A stretch of DNA of 64,000 nucleotides from DATBGO01 sp963695645 (GCA_963695645.1 CAVOHC010000016.1:138186-202185); one strand, 5' to 3'; positions 16,711 to 25,862 are shown, counted from the first letter of the stretch. Translations and numbers: made by a program. The notes: generated from the letters alone by a model not told the origin.

Positions 16711-17734
16711 CGGGCAATCAGCGGAGCGGGCACAACTGACCCGCGAACTCGTTGATGACCTGGTCCGGGCGGCCGTGGCCGCGCCATCCAAGCACAACAC
16801 CCAGCCATGGCGGTTCCGGGTGGACGAGGCAAGCCAGGCGGTCGAGCTGTATGCAGACACCGATCGCCAGCTAGCCTACGGCGACCCCGATGGCCGCGCG
16901 GTGCACATCGCGTGCGGCGCCGCGCTCTTCAACTTCCGCCTGGCGGCCGCGGTGCGCGGCCGCCAGGCGGTCGTCCAGCTGCTCCCGGACCCGGGGCGGC
17001 CACTGCTGCTGGCGGCCATCCGGCTCAGCGGACGCTGTCGCGGCGGTGATGTCGAAGCTGAGCTGTACGCGGCCATCCCGCAACGGCACACCAACCGGGA
17101 GCCGTTCAGCGGGCGGCGGGTGCCGCCTGGCGTGCTCGCCGAGCTCACGGAGGCGGCCGCGATCGAAGGCGCGATCCTGCACATCCTCGACCTCGACGAG
17201 GCGGCACGCGTTCTCCAGCTGGCGGCCGTGGCGGAACGCGATCAGCTCGCGGACCCGCGTTACCGCGCCGAGCTGACCCGATGGGTCGGCGGTGAACGGG
17301 ACCGGGACGGCATCCCCGCCGCCTCGCTCGGCCCTCGTTCCCCGGACACCTCCACCCCGGTGCGGGATTTTGCTCCAGGGCATGAGCCGGGAGAGTTCCG
17401 TTATGCGTGGTTTGAGGAGCACCCGCAGCTTGCGGTCCTCGCTACGCACTCCAGCCGCAGGGCTGACTGGCTGCGCGCGGGCCAGGCGCTGGAGCGGGTC
17501 CTGCTGACCGCTACCGCCCGGGGCATCTCGGCCAGCCCGCTCACCCAGCCGCTCGAGGCCGGCGAAGCGTGGCTGGTCCGTGATCCGAGGTCAGGAACGG
17601 AGCAACCGCAGATGATCTTGCGGCTCGGCTACGGCCTGCCGGTGCGGCCAAGTCCGCGGCGCCCGGTCGGCGAGGTGCTGGACGAGGCGCAGGCTGGTGA
17701 AGACCACCCGGGTTGCCTGCGAGCTAGTCGCTGA
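16685..17734 (+). CDS. Acg-family FMN-binding nitroreductase-like protein
   Basis: A 349-residue member of the Acg (Rv2032/Rv3131) family: AAPSKHNTQPWRFRV near residue 30 is the FMN-site signature, HTNREPFSGRRVP in the middle and the C-terminal ATARGISASPLTQPLE segment with LGYGLP are also typical. Mycobacterial Acg binds FMN but has a lid that blocks substrate, so it may store or sequester flavin in non-replicating cells. I start at the ATG 16685, just before the conserved part. The start overlaps the tail of the kinase frame by 26 nt, and a DosR-type box lies upstream. Confidence 0.85.
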   Translation: MARNDAPGNGQSAERAQLTRELVDDLVRAAVAAPSKHNTQPWRFRVDEASQAVELYADTDRQLAYGDPDGRAVHIACGAALFNFRLAAAVRGRQAVVQLLPDPGRPLLLAAIRLSGRCRGGDVEAELYAAIPQRHTNREPFSGRRVPPGVLAELTEAAAIEGAILHILDLDEAARVLQLAAVAERDQLADPRYRAELTRWVGGERDRDGIPAASLGPRSPDTSTPVRDFAPGHEPGEFRYAWFEEHPQLAVLATHSSRRADWLRAGQALERVLLTATARGISASPLTQPLEAGEAWLVRDPRSGTEQPQMILRLGYGLPVRPSPRRPVGEVLDEAQAGEDHPGCLRASR

Positions 17735-17788
17735 GACGGCCGCTGTCCCGCAGGCCGGGCCGAGTAGCGGCGCACGGGCGCAGGCGGG

Positions 17789-19813
17789 TCAGGCCTCGCC
17801 CCATAGGTCATCGAGTGCCGCATCCACCCGTGCGGCCAACGCGGGCAGCCGGGGGATGACCGGGCGCGGCGGCTCCGCCTCGGTGATCTCGCAGCTGGCC
17901 AGCGCCCCAGCGTCCAGGAACCGGGTCAGCTGCGCATAGCTGTGCCGATCGTCACGCGCGGCCCGGTGATGATGGATGCGCAGCGGCGCGTACAGGAACA
18001 GCTGGTCCCGGGCGCGGGTGACGGCGACGTAGAACAGCCGCAGTTCCTCCGCCAGGCCGGACCTGGTGGCCAGCGCCATGTCGCTGGGTACCGCGCCGTC
18101 CACCAGGTGGGGCAGGTGCACAACCCGCCATTCAAGACCCTTGGCGGAATGCATCGTGGAAATCACCAGGAAGTCCTGGTCAAGCCGCGGCGGCCCGGCA
18201 AGGTCCGAGCTGGACACCGGCGGGTCCAGGGCCAGCTCGACCAGGGCTTCGTGCAGCGACGGCCGGCTGGCTACGGCATCGGCAAGGCGCTCGAGGTCGG
18301 CGATCCGGGCGCTGGCGTCCGGGTAGCGGGCCCGCAGCGGGTCGACCAGCGCGGCCAGGATCGCCACCGCCCGGTCCGCGGCCCGGTCCAGGCCCGCGGC
18401 TTCGGCCAGGGCGGCCACCGTCGCTGTCAGCGCGGCCCTGGCCCGGGGCGGCGCCGCTGTCACTGCGTCGCGCCAGCGGTCAAACGGTGCCGGATCAGCG
18501 GGCGCGATGGTGTCGATGATGCGCCGCGCGTGCACCGGCCCGATGCCGTCGTGCAGCCGGACCAGCCGGAACCAGGCGAGGTCGTCAGCCGGGTTGGCGA
18601 CCACCCGGGCCGCTGACAGGAAATCCTTGACGTGAGCGGCCTCGGTGAAGCGCAGGCCCCCGTACTTCACGAACGGGATGCCCCGGGCCGATAGTTCTAC
18701 CTCCAGCACGTCGCTGTGGTGCGCCGCCCGGACCAGCACGGCCTGTTCCCGTAGCTCCATGCCGGACTCGTGCGCCGAAAGGACCCGCGCGCAGATCTCC
18801 CGCGCCTGGGTGGCCTCGTCGTGGCAGCGGACCAGCAGCGGGACCTGGCCGGCGGCCCGGTCAGCCGCCAGCGCCAGCTCGAGCCCTGGTGCCTGCGGGC
18901 GGACCGAGTTGGCTAGCTGCAGCACGGCGTGGCTGGACCGGTAGTTTCTGGTCAGCCGGATGACAGCAAGGCCCGGGTAGGCCTGCCCGAGGCCGGCGAG
19001 GTGCGCCGGGTCCGCGCCACGGAAGCCGTAGATCGCCTGGGCGTCGTCGCCCACGCAGGTCAGGCCGTGCCCGTCCGGCTGCAGCAGCCGCACGATGTCG
19101 GCTTGCACCGCGTTGACGTCCTGGTACTCGTCGACGAGCACCGCGTCATACAGGCCGCGCAGCGTCTCCCCCGCCGCCGGGTCGGCCAGCGCGGCCCGCC
19201 AGAGCAGCAGCAGGTCATCGAAGTCGACCAGGCCGTGGCTGCGTTTGTGCGCGACATAGCCGCGGAACAGCGCGGCGAGCTGCTCGGTGAAGTCCGTGCA
19301 CCAGGGGAAGCCGCCCCGTACCACCTCGGCCACCGGCGAGTGGGTATTCACGCACCTGGTGTAGATGTCGGCGCAGACAGCGGCCCGCGGGACGCGGCGC
19401 CCCGTGCCCACCAGGTCGTGGTCGCCGCGCAGCACATCGAGCAGGTCGCTGACGTCCGTCGGGTCGAGCACGCTGAACTCGGGCGGCAGCGAGAACGATT
19501 CGGCGTGGGCACGGATGATCCGGTGCGCGATGGCGTGAAAGGTCCCGCCGCATACCCGGTCGCCGGCGGCCGGTACCTGCGGCGCGGCCCGGGCGAGCAT
19601 GTCATCAGCGGCCCGGCGGGTGAACGTCAGCAGCAGGATCCGGCTGGCCGGCACGCCCTGGGATCGCAGCCAGGCGGCCCGCGCCACCAGGGTCCGGGTC
19701 TTCCCGGTTCCGGCCCCCGCCAGCACCAGCAGCGGCCCGGCTGCATGAGTGACCGCCCGGCGCTGCTCTTCGTTCAGTCTTTCGAGGATTTCGCCTGGTT
19801 CGAACATGGACAC
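17789..19813 (-). CDS. UvrD/PcrA-like SF1 DNA helicase
   Basis: A 674-residue ATP-dependent 3'-5' DNA helicase. Motif I is AGAGTGKTRT, Ia LTFTRRAADDM, II VDEYQDVNAVQ, III GDDAQAIYGFRGA, IV RLTRNYRSS, V MHSAKGLEWRVVHLP and VI EELRLFYVAVTRARDQL. It is slightly shorter than UvrD1 and lacks a visible HRDC domain or PDG linker, so it resembles the UvrD2-like helicases of actinobacteria. It starts at the ATG 19813 and is divergent from the quinone reductase gene. No operon partner is seen. Confidence 0.93.
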   Translation of the reverse strand: MSMFEPGEILERLNEEQRRAVTHAAGPLLVLAGAGTGKTRTLVARAAWLRSQGVPASRILLLTFTRRAADDMLARAAPQVPAAGDRVCGGTFHAIAHRIIRAHAESFSLPPEFSVLDPTDVSDLLDVLRGDHDLVGTGRRVPRAAVCADIYTRCVNTHSPVAEVVRGGFPWCTDFTEQLAALFRGYVAHKRSHGLVDFDDLLLLWRAALADPAAGETLRGLYDAVLVDEYQDVNAVQADIVRLLQPDGHGLTCVGDDAQAIYGFRGADPAHLAGLGQAYPGLAVIRLTRNYRSSHAVLQLANSVRPQAPGLELALAADRAAGQVPLLVRCHDEATQAREICARVLSAHESGMELREQAVLVRAAHHSDVLEVELSARGIPFVKYGGLRFTEAAHVKDFLSAARVVANPADDLAWFRLVRLHDGIGPVHARRIIDTIAPADPAPFDRWRDAVTAAPPRARAALTATVAALAEAAGLDRAADRAVAILAALVDPLRARYPDASARIADLERLADAVASRPSLHEALVELALDPPVSSSDLAGPPRLDQDFLVISTMHSAKGLEWRVVHLPHLVDGAVPSDMALATRSGLAEELRLFYVAVTRARDQLFLYAPLRIHHHRAARDDRHSYAQLTRFLDAGALASCEITEAEPPRPVIPRLPALAARVDAALDDLWGEA

Positions 19814-19901
19814 GAATGTAGCCAGGCTGGCCGTCGTGGGCCAGATACCCCGCCGGCCACCCGAAGTTCCGCCAGCGCGGCAGGTACGCGAGGATCAGTC
19901 C

Positions 19902-20873
19902 ATGCGCGCGATAGTGGTCGAAAAGCACGGCGGTCCTGAGGTCCTGCAGGACAGCGAGTGGCCTGACCCGAGCCCTGGTCCTGGGCAGCTGCTGGTCGAT
20001 GTTGCCGCGTGCGGGGTCAACTTCATGGACATCTACCAGCGGGAGGGCAGGCCGCCCTACGCTGGCGGCCTGCCCTACGTGCCCGGTGCCGAGGGCGCCG
20101 GGACGGTGGCGGCCGCAGGCAGCGGGGTGACAGGCTTCACCGCGGGCGACCGGGTCGCCTGGACCGGCGTGCCTGGCAGCTACGCGGACCGGGCCGTGAT
20201 CCCTGCCGACCGCGCCGTTCCTGTTCCCGGCGGGGTGGAGCTTGAGGTCGCGGCCGCAGTGCTGCTGCAGGGAATGACCGCCCATTACCTGTGCCACAGC
20301 ACCTACCCGGTGGCGCCAGGCGATCCGGTGGTCGTGCACGCGGCCGCGGGCGGTGTCGGCCTGCTGCTCACCCAGATGGCGGCCGCCCGCGGCGGCACGG
20401 TCATCGCGACCACCTCCACCGGCGATAAGGCAGAACTCGCCCGAGCGGCGGGCGCCGACCGGGTGGCTGGCTATCAGGACTTCGGTGCTGTCGTACGGGA
20501 GGTTACCGGCGGGTCCGGCGCGGCGGCGGTGTACGACGGTGTCGGGCAGGCGACGTTCGACGCCAGCCTTGCAGCCTTGCGGCCGCGCGGCTGCATGGTC
20601 CTGTATGGCGCGGCCAGCGGGCCGGTGCCCCCATTCGAGCTGCAGCGGCTCGCGGCGGGCGGATCATTGTTCATCACCAGGCCTACCCTCGTCCACTACA
20701 TAGCCAGCCGCGACGAGTTGCTGCTGCGAGCCGCGGACCTGTTCAGCTGGATCAGCAAAGGGCGGCTCACCGTCCACATCGGCGGCAGATACCCGCTGGC
20801 AGACGCGGCCAGGGCGCAGGATGACCTCGCCGCCAGGCGCACCACAGGGAAGCTGCTCCTGCTGCCCCGCTGA
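19902..20873 (+). CDS. zinc-independent quinone oxidoreductase (QorA-like)
   Basis: A 323-residue medium-chain dehydrogenase/reductase. The N-terminal GroES-like domain begins MRAIVVEKHGGPEVLQ; the quinone-reductase signature is GVNFMDIYQREGRPPY and the NADPH-binding Rossmann motif is VHAAAGGVGLLLTQMA. The structural and catalytic zinc ligands of alcohol dehydrogenases are absent, as expected. The enzyme should reduce quinones or enones with NADPH. The start is the ATG 19902 where similarity begins; it is divergent from the helicase gene with an 88-bp shared upstream region. Confidence 0.9.
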   Translation: MRAIVVEKHGGPEVLQDSEWPDPSPGPGQLLVDVAACGVNFMDIYQREGRPPYAGGLPYVPGAEGAGTVAAAGSGVTGFTAGDRVAWTGVPGSYADRAVIPADRAVPVPGGVELEVAAAVLLQGMTAHYLCHSTYPVAPGDPVVVHAAAGGVGLLLTQMAAARGGTVIATTSTGDKAELARAAGADRVAGYQDFGAVVREVTGGSGAAAVYDGVGQATFDASLAALRPRGCMVLYGAASGPVPPFELQRLAAGGSLFITRPTLVHYIASRDELLLRAADLFSWISKGRLTVHIGGRYPLADAARAQDDLAARRTTGKLLLLPR

Positions 20874-21178
20874 CTCGTCGGGGCGGATCCCCGGCCGGCA
20901 CCGGGCGCAGCTACGACTCATTCGCCAGCTGCCAGTTGTGCGGCCGCATCTACTGGCGGGGCGCGCCATGCCACCCGCCTGGCTGCCCTGGTCGATAGCG
21001 CACGTCTCGCGGTCGATGCCAGCGCCCGGACCGGCAGGAAGGCGTGCGGTCAGCCGCAGCATCCGCGGGCGGCGCGCGGATACTCGGCTTTTCAAATGTG
21101 TCATGACGGGGGAAGAACCAAGCCGTTACCCGAAGCGAGGACGCGATTCGGGAAAGGTAAAGAAAGAGGTACCTTGAG
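20874..21178. other. intergenic, promoter region of DUF4389 gene
   Basis: This 305-bp gap contains no convincing coding frame. The last 80 bp are AT-richer and purine-rich (GAAAGGTAAAGAAAGAGG), which supplies the ribosome site of the next gene. Confidence 0.5.
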
Positions 21179-21820
21179 ATGACCGGCCTTCCTTACCCGG
21201 CTCCATATCCTGTCCAGCTGTCGATCGACTACCCGGACCGTCCGCTCAACCGGCTGACCTCGTTCTTCCGCATCTTCACCATCATCCCGATCGCGATCGT
21301 GCTGGGCACGGTATCCGGCGGGAGCTGGGAGACAGTCAAAGGCAACACGAGCCTGGTCGTGACCAGCGCAGGGGGACTGCTGTTCGCCGCGCCGCTGCTC
21401 ATGATCTTGTTCCGGCAGAAGTACCCGCGGTGGTGGTTCGACTGGAATCTCGAGCTGCAGCGCTTCGGCAACCGGGTCGGGACGTACCTCGCGCTGATGA
21501 ATGACCGGTATCCGGCCACCGACGAGCAGCAGTGGCTGCACCTGGATTATGCCTACCCCGACGCCGCGGCCGACCTGAACCGCTTGCTTCCCCTGATCAA
21601 GTGGTTCCTCGCCATCCCGCATTACATCGTGCTGTTCTTCCTGGACATCGCGGCGTTCGTGGTGGTGATCATCGCCTGGTTCGCGATCCTGTTCACCGGC
21701 CGCTATCCGCAGGGCATGTTCCGCTTCGTCGAAGGCGTGATCCGCTGGCACAACCGGGTGATCGGCTATGCGCTGACCCTGGTCACCGACCAGTACCCGC
21801 CGTTCAGGCTGGCGCCCTGA
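21179..21820 (+). CDS. DUF4389 membrane protein
   Basis: A 213-residue protein with the DUF4389 pattern: YPVQLSIDYPDRPLNRLTSFFR near the N-terminus, then membrane segments at about residues 34-50, 63-80 and a double segment at 137-170, ending with RWHNRVIGYALTLVTDQYPPF. In many actinomycetes such proteins are of unknown function and are often under stress control. The ATG at 21179 follows GAAAGAGG at somewhat long spacing. Not in an operon with its neighbours. Confidence 0.85.
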   Translation: MTGLPYPAPYPVQLSIDYPDRPLNRLTSFFRIFTIIPIAIVLGTVSGGSWETVKGNTSLVVTSAGGLLFAAPLLMILFRQKYPRWWFDWNLELQRFGNRVGTYLALMNDRYPATDEQQWLHLDYAYPDAAADLNRLLPLIKWFLAIPHYIVLFFLDIAAFVVVIIAWFAILFTGRYPQGMFRFVEGVIRWHNRVIGYALTLVTDQYPPFRLAP

Positions 21821-21850
21821 CCCGCCGGGCTCTCCCAGGATGAGCCGTGC

Positions 21851-22147
21851 CTAGCCGCCGGCCATCGCTCCCACCACAAGGAACGGCTCAGCCCCGGTCA
21901 AGACGGCGGCGGGCAGCGGGGCATCTGGCGGTTCGTGGGACAGGTCCTGCTCACAGGCGAAGAACCGGACGAACGCCCGGCGCTGCCCGGTGCCGCGATC
22001 ACGGATCGTGCCGCGCAGCATCGGATAGCTGGCCTCTAGCGCGTCAAGCACGGCGCGCTGCGTGCCGATGTCCTCGCCGCCCAGTTCCACCTCGCCATCC
22101 ACGCGGGCGAGCGTCCGCAGGTGCGCCGGGAGCACGACCCGGATCAT
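21851..22147 (-). CDS. MoaD/ThiS-like ubiquitin-fold protein
   Basis: A 98-residue beta-grasp protein that begins IRVVLPAHLRTLARVDGEVEL, the usual MoaD/ThiS start, and ends in GAMAGG, a di-glycine C-terminus like that of MoaD and ThiS sulfur carriers. It overlaps the stop/start of the Asp-box protein upstream by ATGA (22144-22147), so the two are translationally coupled. No molybdopterin or thiamine gene is nearby, which argues for a dedicated carrier role with its partner rather than a standard cofactor pathway. Role unknown. Confidence 0.8.
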   Translation of the reverse strand: MIRVVLPAHLRTLARVDGEVELGGEDIGTQRAVLDALEASYPMLRGTIRDRGTGQRRAFVRFFACEQDLSHEPPDAPLPAAVLTGAEPFLVVGAMAGG

Positions 22148-23259
22148 GGCAGCGTCTGGACCTCAACCGACAGGACGGCCGGCAGGTCCCGCACGATGGG
22201 CGCCCAGCTGTCCCCGGCGTCGGCGGACGCGTAGACCTGGCCCCCGGTCGTGCCGAAGTAAACGCCGCAATCCTCGAGCGAGTCAACCGCCATCGCATCC
22301 CTGAGCACGTTCACGTAACAGTCACGCTGCGGCAGGCCATTCGTGAGCGCCTCCCACTCGTCGCCGCCTGACCGGCTGCGGTAGACGCGCAGCTTCCCAT
22401 CGGGCGGATAGTGCTCGGAGTCGCTCTTGATCGGCACGACATAGATGGTGTCCGGCTCGTGCGCGTGCACGTCGATCGGGAACCCGAAGTCGCTCGGCAG
22501 GTCGCCGCTGATCTCCCGCCACGACTCACCGGCATCGTCACTGCGCATGACATCCCAGTGTTTCTGCATGAACAGCACGCCAGGACGCGACGGGTGCATC
22601 GCGATGCGGTGAACGCAATGGCCCACCTCGGCGTCCGGGTCCGGGATGCCGTCGGACTTCAGGCCGCGGTTCACCGGCCGCCAGGTCGCGCCAGCGTCGT
22701 CGCTGCGGAACGCGCCCGCCGCCGAGATCGCGACGAAGATCCGTCCCGGGTCGGCCGGATCAAGGATGATCGTGTGCAGGCACATCCCGCCAGCCCCTGG
22801 CTGCCAGGAGCTTCCCGTGTCATGCCCGCGCAGCCCGGGCAGCTCCGCCCAGCCCTTGCCGCCGTCGACCGAGCGGAACAAGGCGGCGTCCTCGACCCCG
22901 GCGTAGACCGTGTCCGGATCGGTCAGCGACGGCTCAAGGTGCCAGACCCGCGCGAACTCCCAGGGGTGCGGCGTGCCGTCGTACCACTGATGGGTGCCGG
23001 TGACGCCGTCGTAGCTGAACTGGTTACTCACCGGCTCCCACGTCGTGCCAGCGTCGTCGGAACGCTGGATCAGCTGGCCGAACCAGCCGCCGGACGGCGC
23101 GGCGTACAGCCGGGCCGGGTCAGCCGGAGAGCCCTTGAGGTGGTAGGTCTCCCAGCCCCCGAAATGCGGGCCGCCGATGTCCCATTGCTCGCGCCTGCCG
23201 TCTGACGTCAGGACGAAAGCGCCCTTGCGCGTGCCGACCAGTACCCGTACCCCGGTCAT
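22144..23259 (-). CDS. Asp-box (BNR/sialidase-like) beta-propeller protein
   Basis: A 371-residue protein with repeated Asp-box motifs (S-x-D-x-G-x-x-W): RSDDAGTTW, RSVDGGKGW, RSDDAGATW, RSDDAGESW and SADAGDSW, spaced as in the blades of sialidase-like or Vps10-like propellers. It lacks a signal peptide and the catalytic Arg triad cannot be placed, so it is not a proven sialidase. A strong GGAGGAGGGC site precedes the ATG at 23259. The MoaD-like gene follows with a 4-nt overlap, a pairing that I believe recurs in other bacteria; what the pair does is unknown. Confidence 0.8.
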   Translation of the reverse strand: MTGVRVLVGTRKGAFVLTSDGRREQWDIGGPHFGGWETYHLKGSPADPARLYAAPSGGWFGQLIQRSDDAGTTWEPVSNQFSYDGVTGTHQWYDGTPHPWEFARVWHLEPSLTDPDTVYAGVEDAALFRSVDGGKGWAELPGLRGHDTGSSWQPGAGGMCLHTIILDPADPGRIFVAISAAGAFRSDDAGATWRPVNRGLKSDGIPDPDAEVGHCVHRIAMHPSRPGVLFMQKHWDVMRSDDAGESWREISGDLPSDFGFPIDVHAHEPDTIYVVPIKSDSEHYPPDGKLRVYRSRSGGDEWEALTNGLPQRDCYVNVLRDAMAVDSLEDCGVYFGTTGGQVYASADAGDSWAPIVRDLPAVLSVEVQTLP

Positions 23260-23397
23260 TTGCCCTCCTCCTAGGGTGCCGCTTCGGGCTGCGCCAGCCC
23301 GGCGCCCGCACCCGCGTCCGGTTCTCCGATAAAGGTATGACCGTGCCGGCGGCCCGGACTCATCGGCGGCCGACGATTCATGTCCGGATGCTACGGC

Positions 23398-24051
23398 TCA
23401 GCCGCTCGGGTGGTGGATGTCCACCGGAGGCAGGTCCGCCACCTCGCGCTTGGTGATAGTAAGCCGGATGCCGTCGTCGACCCTGCCCACAGAGCCGATC
23501 GGGATCGCGACCTCCTTGCGGCCCCACAGGTGGCCCTCCTTAAGGAGCACGTGCGTGACTCCGTGGCTGCGGGGATCGATGACGAGCCCCTGGACCAGCC
23601 CGATGTCGCCATCGGTGGCGTGGACGCGATCGCCGCGGCGCACCTCGACCTCGCCCAGCGGGACATCGTCATAGGTGACGGTCTGCGAGATCGGCACGAC
23701 CGTGTCGCCCTGCACGCCCGCGGCTCCGCCCAGGCCGTAGTAGGGCCAGGAGAGCACCTGCTCAGGCCCGTACTCCGCGTAGCCGCCGCTCCCGGGCACG
23801 AACTGCGTCTCTTCAGCTGACTCGAGGTCATCGAATTCGGCCTGGGTGCACCCGAGGGTGATCCCGCCCGACGAAGTCTCTACGAGATCAAGCGGGACAA
23901 GCCGTCCGAGACCCCGCCGGTGTCTCGGCTCGACCACGAGATGCGTGACGACGCGGGCCACCGGGTCCACTATCACGCGGCTCACCTCACCGCAGGCACC
24001 GTCGCTGCAGCTGACCTCGCTGCCGATGGTGAACGGCGTCATCTCAGCCAT
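23398..24051 (-). CDS. PRC-barrel domain protein (two domains)
   Basis: A 217-residue protein with two PRC-barrel-like halves: the N-terminal MTPFTIGSEVSCSDG and VIVDPVARVVTHLVVEPRH, and the C-terminal VHATDGDIGLVQGLVIDPRSHGVTHVLL. PRC barrels are small beta-barrels found in photosynthetic H subunits, RimM and sporulation proteins; free-standing ones in actinomycetes are uncharacterised. A very strong GGAGGGAGG site precedes the ATG at 24051. Its first codons overlap the end of the broken small gene upstream. Confidence 0.85.
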   Translation of the reverse strand: MAEMTPFTIGSEVSCSDGACGEVSRVIVDPVARVVTHLVVEPRHRRGLGRLVPLDLVETSSGGITLGCTQAEFDDLESAEETQFVPGSGGYAEYGPEQVLSWPYYGLGGAAGVQGDTVVPISQTVTYDDVPLGEVEVRRGDRVHATDGDIGLVQGLVIDPRSHGVTHVLLKEGHLWGRKEVAIPIGSVGRVDDGIRLTITKREVADLPPVDIHHPSG

Positions 24052-24290
24052 GCCCGCCTCCCTCCTCCCCTTGGACCCTAGCGCGACGCCGTTCCGCGAG
24101 TTCCGCGCTCGGCGAGATCACGCCTGCCCAGAACGAGCTGGTGGCCGGGCCCTGCCCGCCGGTCCAGATCTCGAAGCCGGAGCCGACGTTGAGCAGCCAC
24201 CAAGCCGTCGGCCTGGCTGGTGGTCACGCCGTGCTTGCCGGACCAGGTGTTGTAGGCCGCGTTCCAGGTGCCAGCAGCCTTCAGCATCAC
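24044..24290 (-). pseudogene. small frameshifted gene upstream of the PRC-barrel gene
   Basis: The minus strand reads MLKAAGTWNAAYNTWSGKHG then TTSQADG; from there, one frame over, it reads WWLLNVGSGFEIWTGGQGPA and then SSFWAGVISPSAELAERR to a TGA at 24044-24046. Both parts are rich in aromatic and Gly residues, unlike the Arg-rich continuation in the first frame, so they look like one protein of about 80 residues split by a single-base lesion near 24205. The stop shares bases with the PRC-barrel start. Family not recognised; the start (GTG 24290 or ATG 24287) is uncertain. Confidence 0.4.
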
Positions 24291-24559
24291 GAGTTCACAT
24301 CACCGTTACAAAGCGGAAGCAGGCCGGCAACCAGGCGGAGAGACATTCAACATGCGAGCGCGCCCGGATGGGAGAGATCCGTATGCCATTGTGGAGAATC
24401 CGGGCCGTACAGCCAGATGATCCGGGCATCCGGACAGCATTCACCGCAGAGCAGCGGCGTATGACATCAGTTCGCTACCGGGCAGATGACGGCGGTCCCT
24501 GTATCCGTCGCCGTCAGCCGGCCTCCTCGGATTCGCACATGAGCTGGGGCGAAGAAGGG

Positions 24560-25135
24560 ATGCCCGAAATGGTGCCACGTGGTTCCTTGACGGCATTGCC
24601 GCTTCCCGTCGAGCTTCCTGCCTTGTCTTGCTCCTCGCAGCTGCTAGTGCTCGGCGACATGGACGCGGTGTCGCACGGCCTGGCCGGAGGCACGCCCGGC
24701 AACCGAGCCTCGGATGCGTACGTGGGTGCCGTGCTGGGGCAGGTGCGGATCTCCGCCCGGGCATTCGGCTCCATCACGCGCGTCCGGCTGGCAGCGTCGA
24801 GCGCGACAGCCCGGCATCACCTGGACCTGGTCACGCGTTCGGCCAACAACGTGTGGTCGATACGACGAGGCCTCGACGGAGCTGACCACGCGCTGCTTGA
24901 CGAACTCGAAGATCTCATCGCGGCCCGGCTGGCGCCGCGGAACCACAAGCACCTCGCAGGCAACGCCAGCCTCGTGGTGCTCATCGCGCAGGATCACATT
25001 TACGGGCCCGCAGTTCGCCAGCTACGGCTGCTGGATGTTCCGACCTGGGTACTGCAGCCCGGCCGCCACATCGCCGCCGAACTCTACAAGGCAGCCACGG
25101 CTGTCACCGTACTCAGTCAGGACCCCGCAGCTTGA
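24560..25135 (+). CDS. hypothetical protein, possible NYN/PIN-like fold
   Basis: A 191-residue protein starting at ATG 24560 with GAAGAAGG before it. The core reads LLVLGDMDAVSHGL (an acidic residue after a hydrophobic strand), a helical middle with RRGLDGADHALLDELEDL, then SLVVLIAQDHIYGPAVRQLRL and VPTWVLQPGRHIAAELY. This strand/Asp/strand pattern resembles the NYN/PIN-like proteins, in which such acidic residues bind metal for RNA cleavage, but the match is by eye only. Cytoplasmic; no partner genes. Alternative: unrelated Rossmann-like fold. Confidence 0.6.
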   Translation: MPEMVPRGSLTALPLPVELPALSCSSQLLVLGDMDAVSHGLAGGTPGNRASDAYVGAVLGQVRISARAFGSITRVRLAASSATARHHLDLVTRSANNVWSIRRGLDGADHALLDELEDLIAARLAPRNHKHLAGNASLVVLIAQDHIYGPAVRQLRLLDVPTWVLQPGRHIAAELYKAATAVTVLSQDPAA

Positions 25136-25275
25136 GTTTCGGAGATCCGCAGGCCGATTCTGGCAGCCGGTCAGGCACCGGTCGTGACCCTAGGTAACGT
25201 CGCTAAGCGCCAGGGCCAGCCTGGCCCGGCGGAAACTCAGGTGGCCTCAGCGCACCATCTGGTTAGAGTTGGGCC

Positions 25276-25773
25276 GTGCCCGAGCTGCAGCGACTGCATG
25301 CTGGCCATGCCCCGGCGGTCCTAGCCTTCGAGCTGGCGAACCGCGCGTACTTCGCTGCCTCGGTCTCCGACCGCGGCGACGAGTTCTACGATCAGTTCAC
25401 CGACCGGCACAGCGCCTTGCTGGCTGCGCAGGAAGCCGGCATCTGCGCCTTCTACGTGCTCGTCGCCGAGGATGGCTCGGTCCTGGGCCGGTTCAACCTG
25501 TACGACTTCGAGGACGGCACTGCGGAACTCGGCTACCGGGTCGCGCAGCACGTCGCCGGCCGCGGCGTGGCGACCGCCACCGTCCGGGAGTTGTGCCGGC
25601 TGGCGGCGGTGCGGCACGGGCTGCGCACCCTCAGGGCGGCCACCGCCCGCGAGAATGCCGCGTCCCGGAAGGTGCTGACCAAGGCCGGGTTCGTCCCGGC
25701 CGGCCCGGCCGACCCGGCCGACCTCGGCGGTAAGCCGGGCACCTGGTATCGGCGCGACCTAACCGCCGACTGA
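25276..25773 (+). CDS. GNAT N-acetyltransferase (RimJ/RimL-like)
   Basis: A 165-residue acetyltransferase beginning at GTG 25276. The acetyl-CoA motif is VAGRGVATATVREL (Q/R-x-x-G-x-G/A type) and the C-terminal motif is RAATARENAASRKVLTKAGF, where the Asn/Ser/Lys series is typical of RimJ-type enzymes that modify protein N-termini or small amines. A Pro/Ala-Asp repeat (PADPADL) follows. Substrate unknown. The gene ends before a strong hairpin shared with the converging patatin gene. Confidence 0.85.
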   Translation: MPELQRLHAGHAPAVLAFELANRAYFAASVSDRGDEFYDQFTDRHSALLAAQEAGICAFYVLVAEDGSVLGRFNLYDFEDGTAELGYRVAQHVAGRGVATATVRELCRLAAVRHGLRTLRAATARENAASRKVLTKAGFVPAGPADPADLGGKPGTWYRRDLTAD

Positions 25774-25862
25774 CCCTGATCAGCCGCCGGCGACGTGCGT
25801 CGAGGTCGTGGGGACGGGAATCGCGTTGGCCTCCTAAAGCCATAAGCAAACGATGCGTCATC

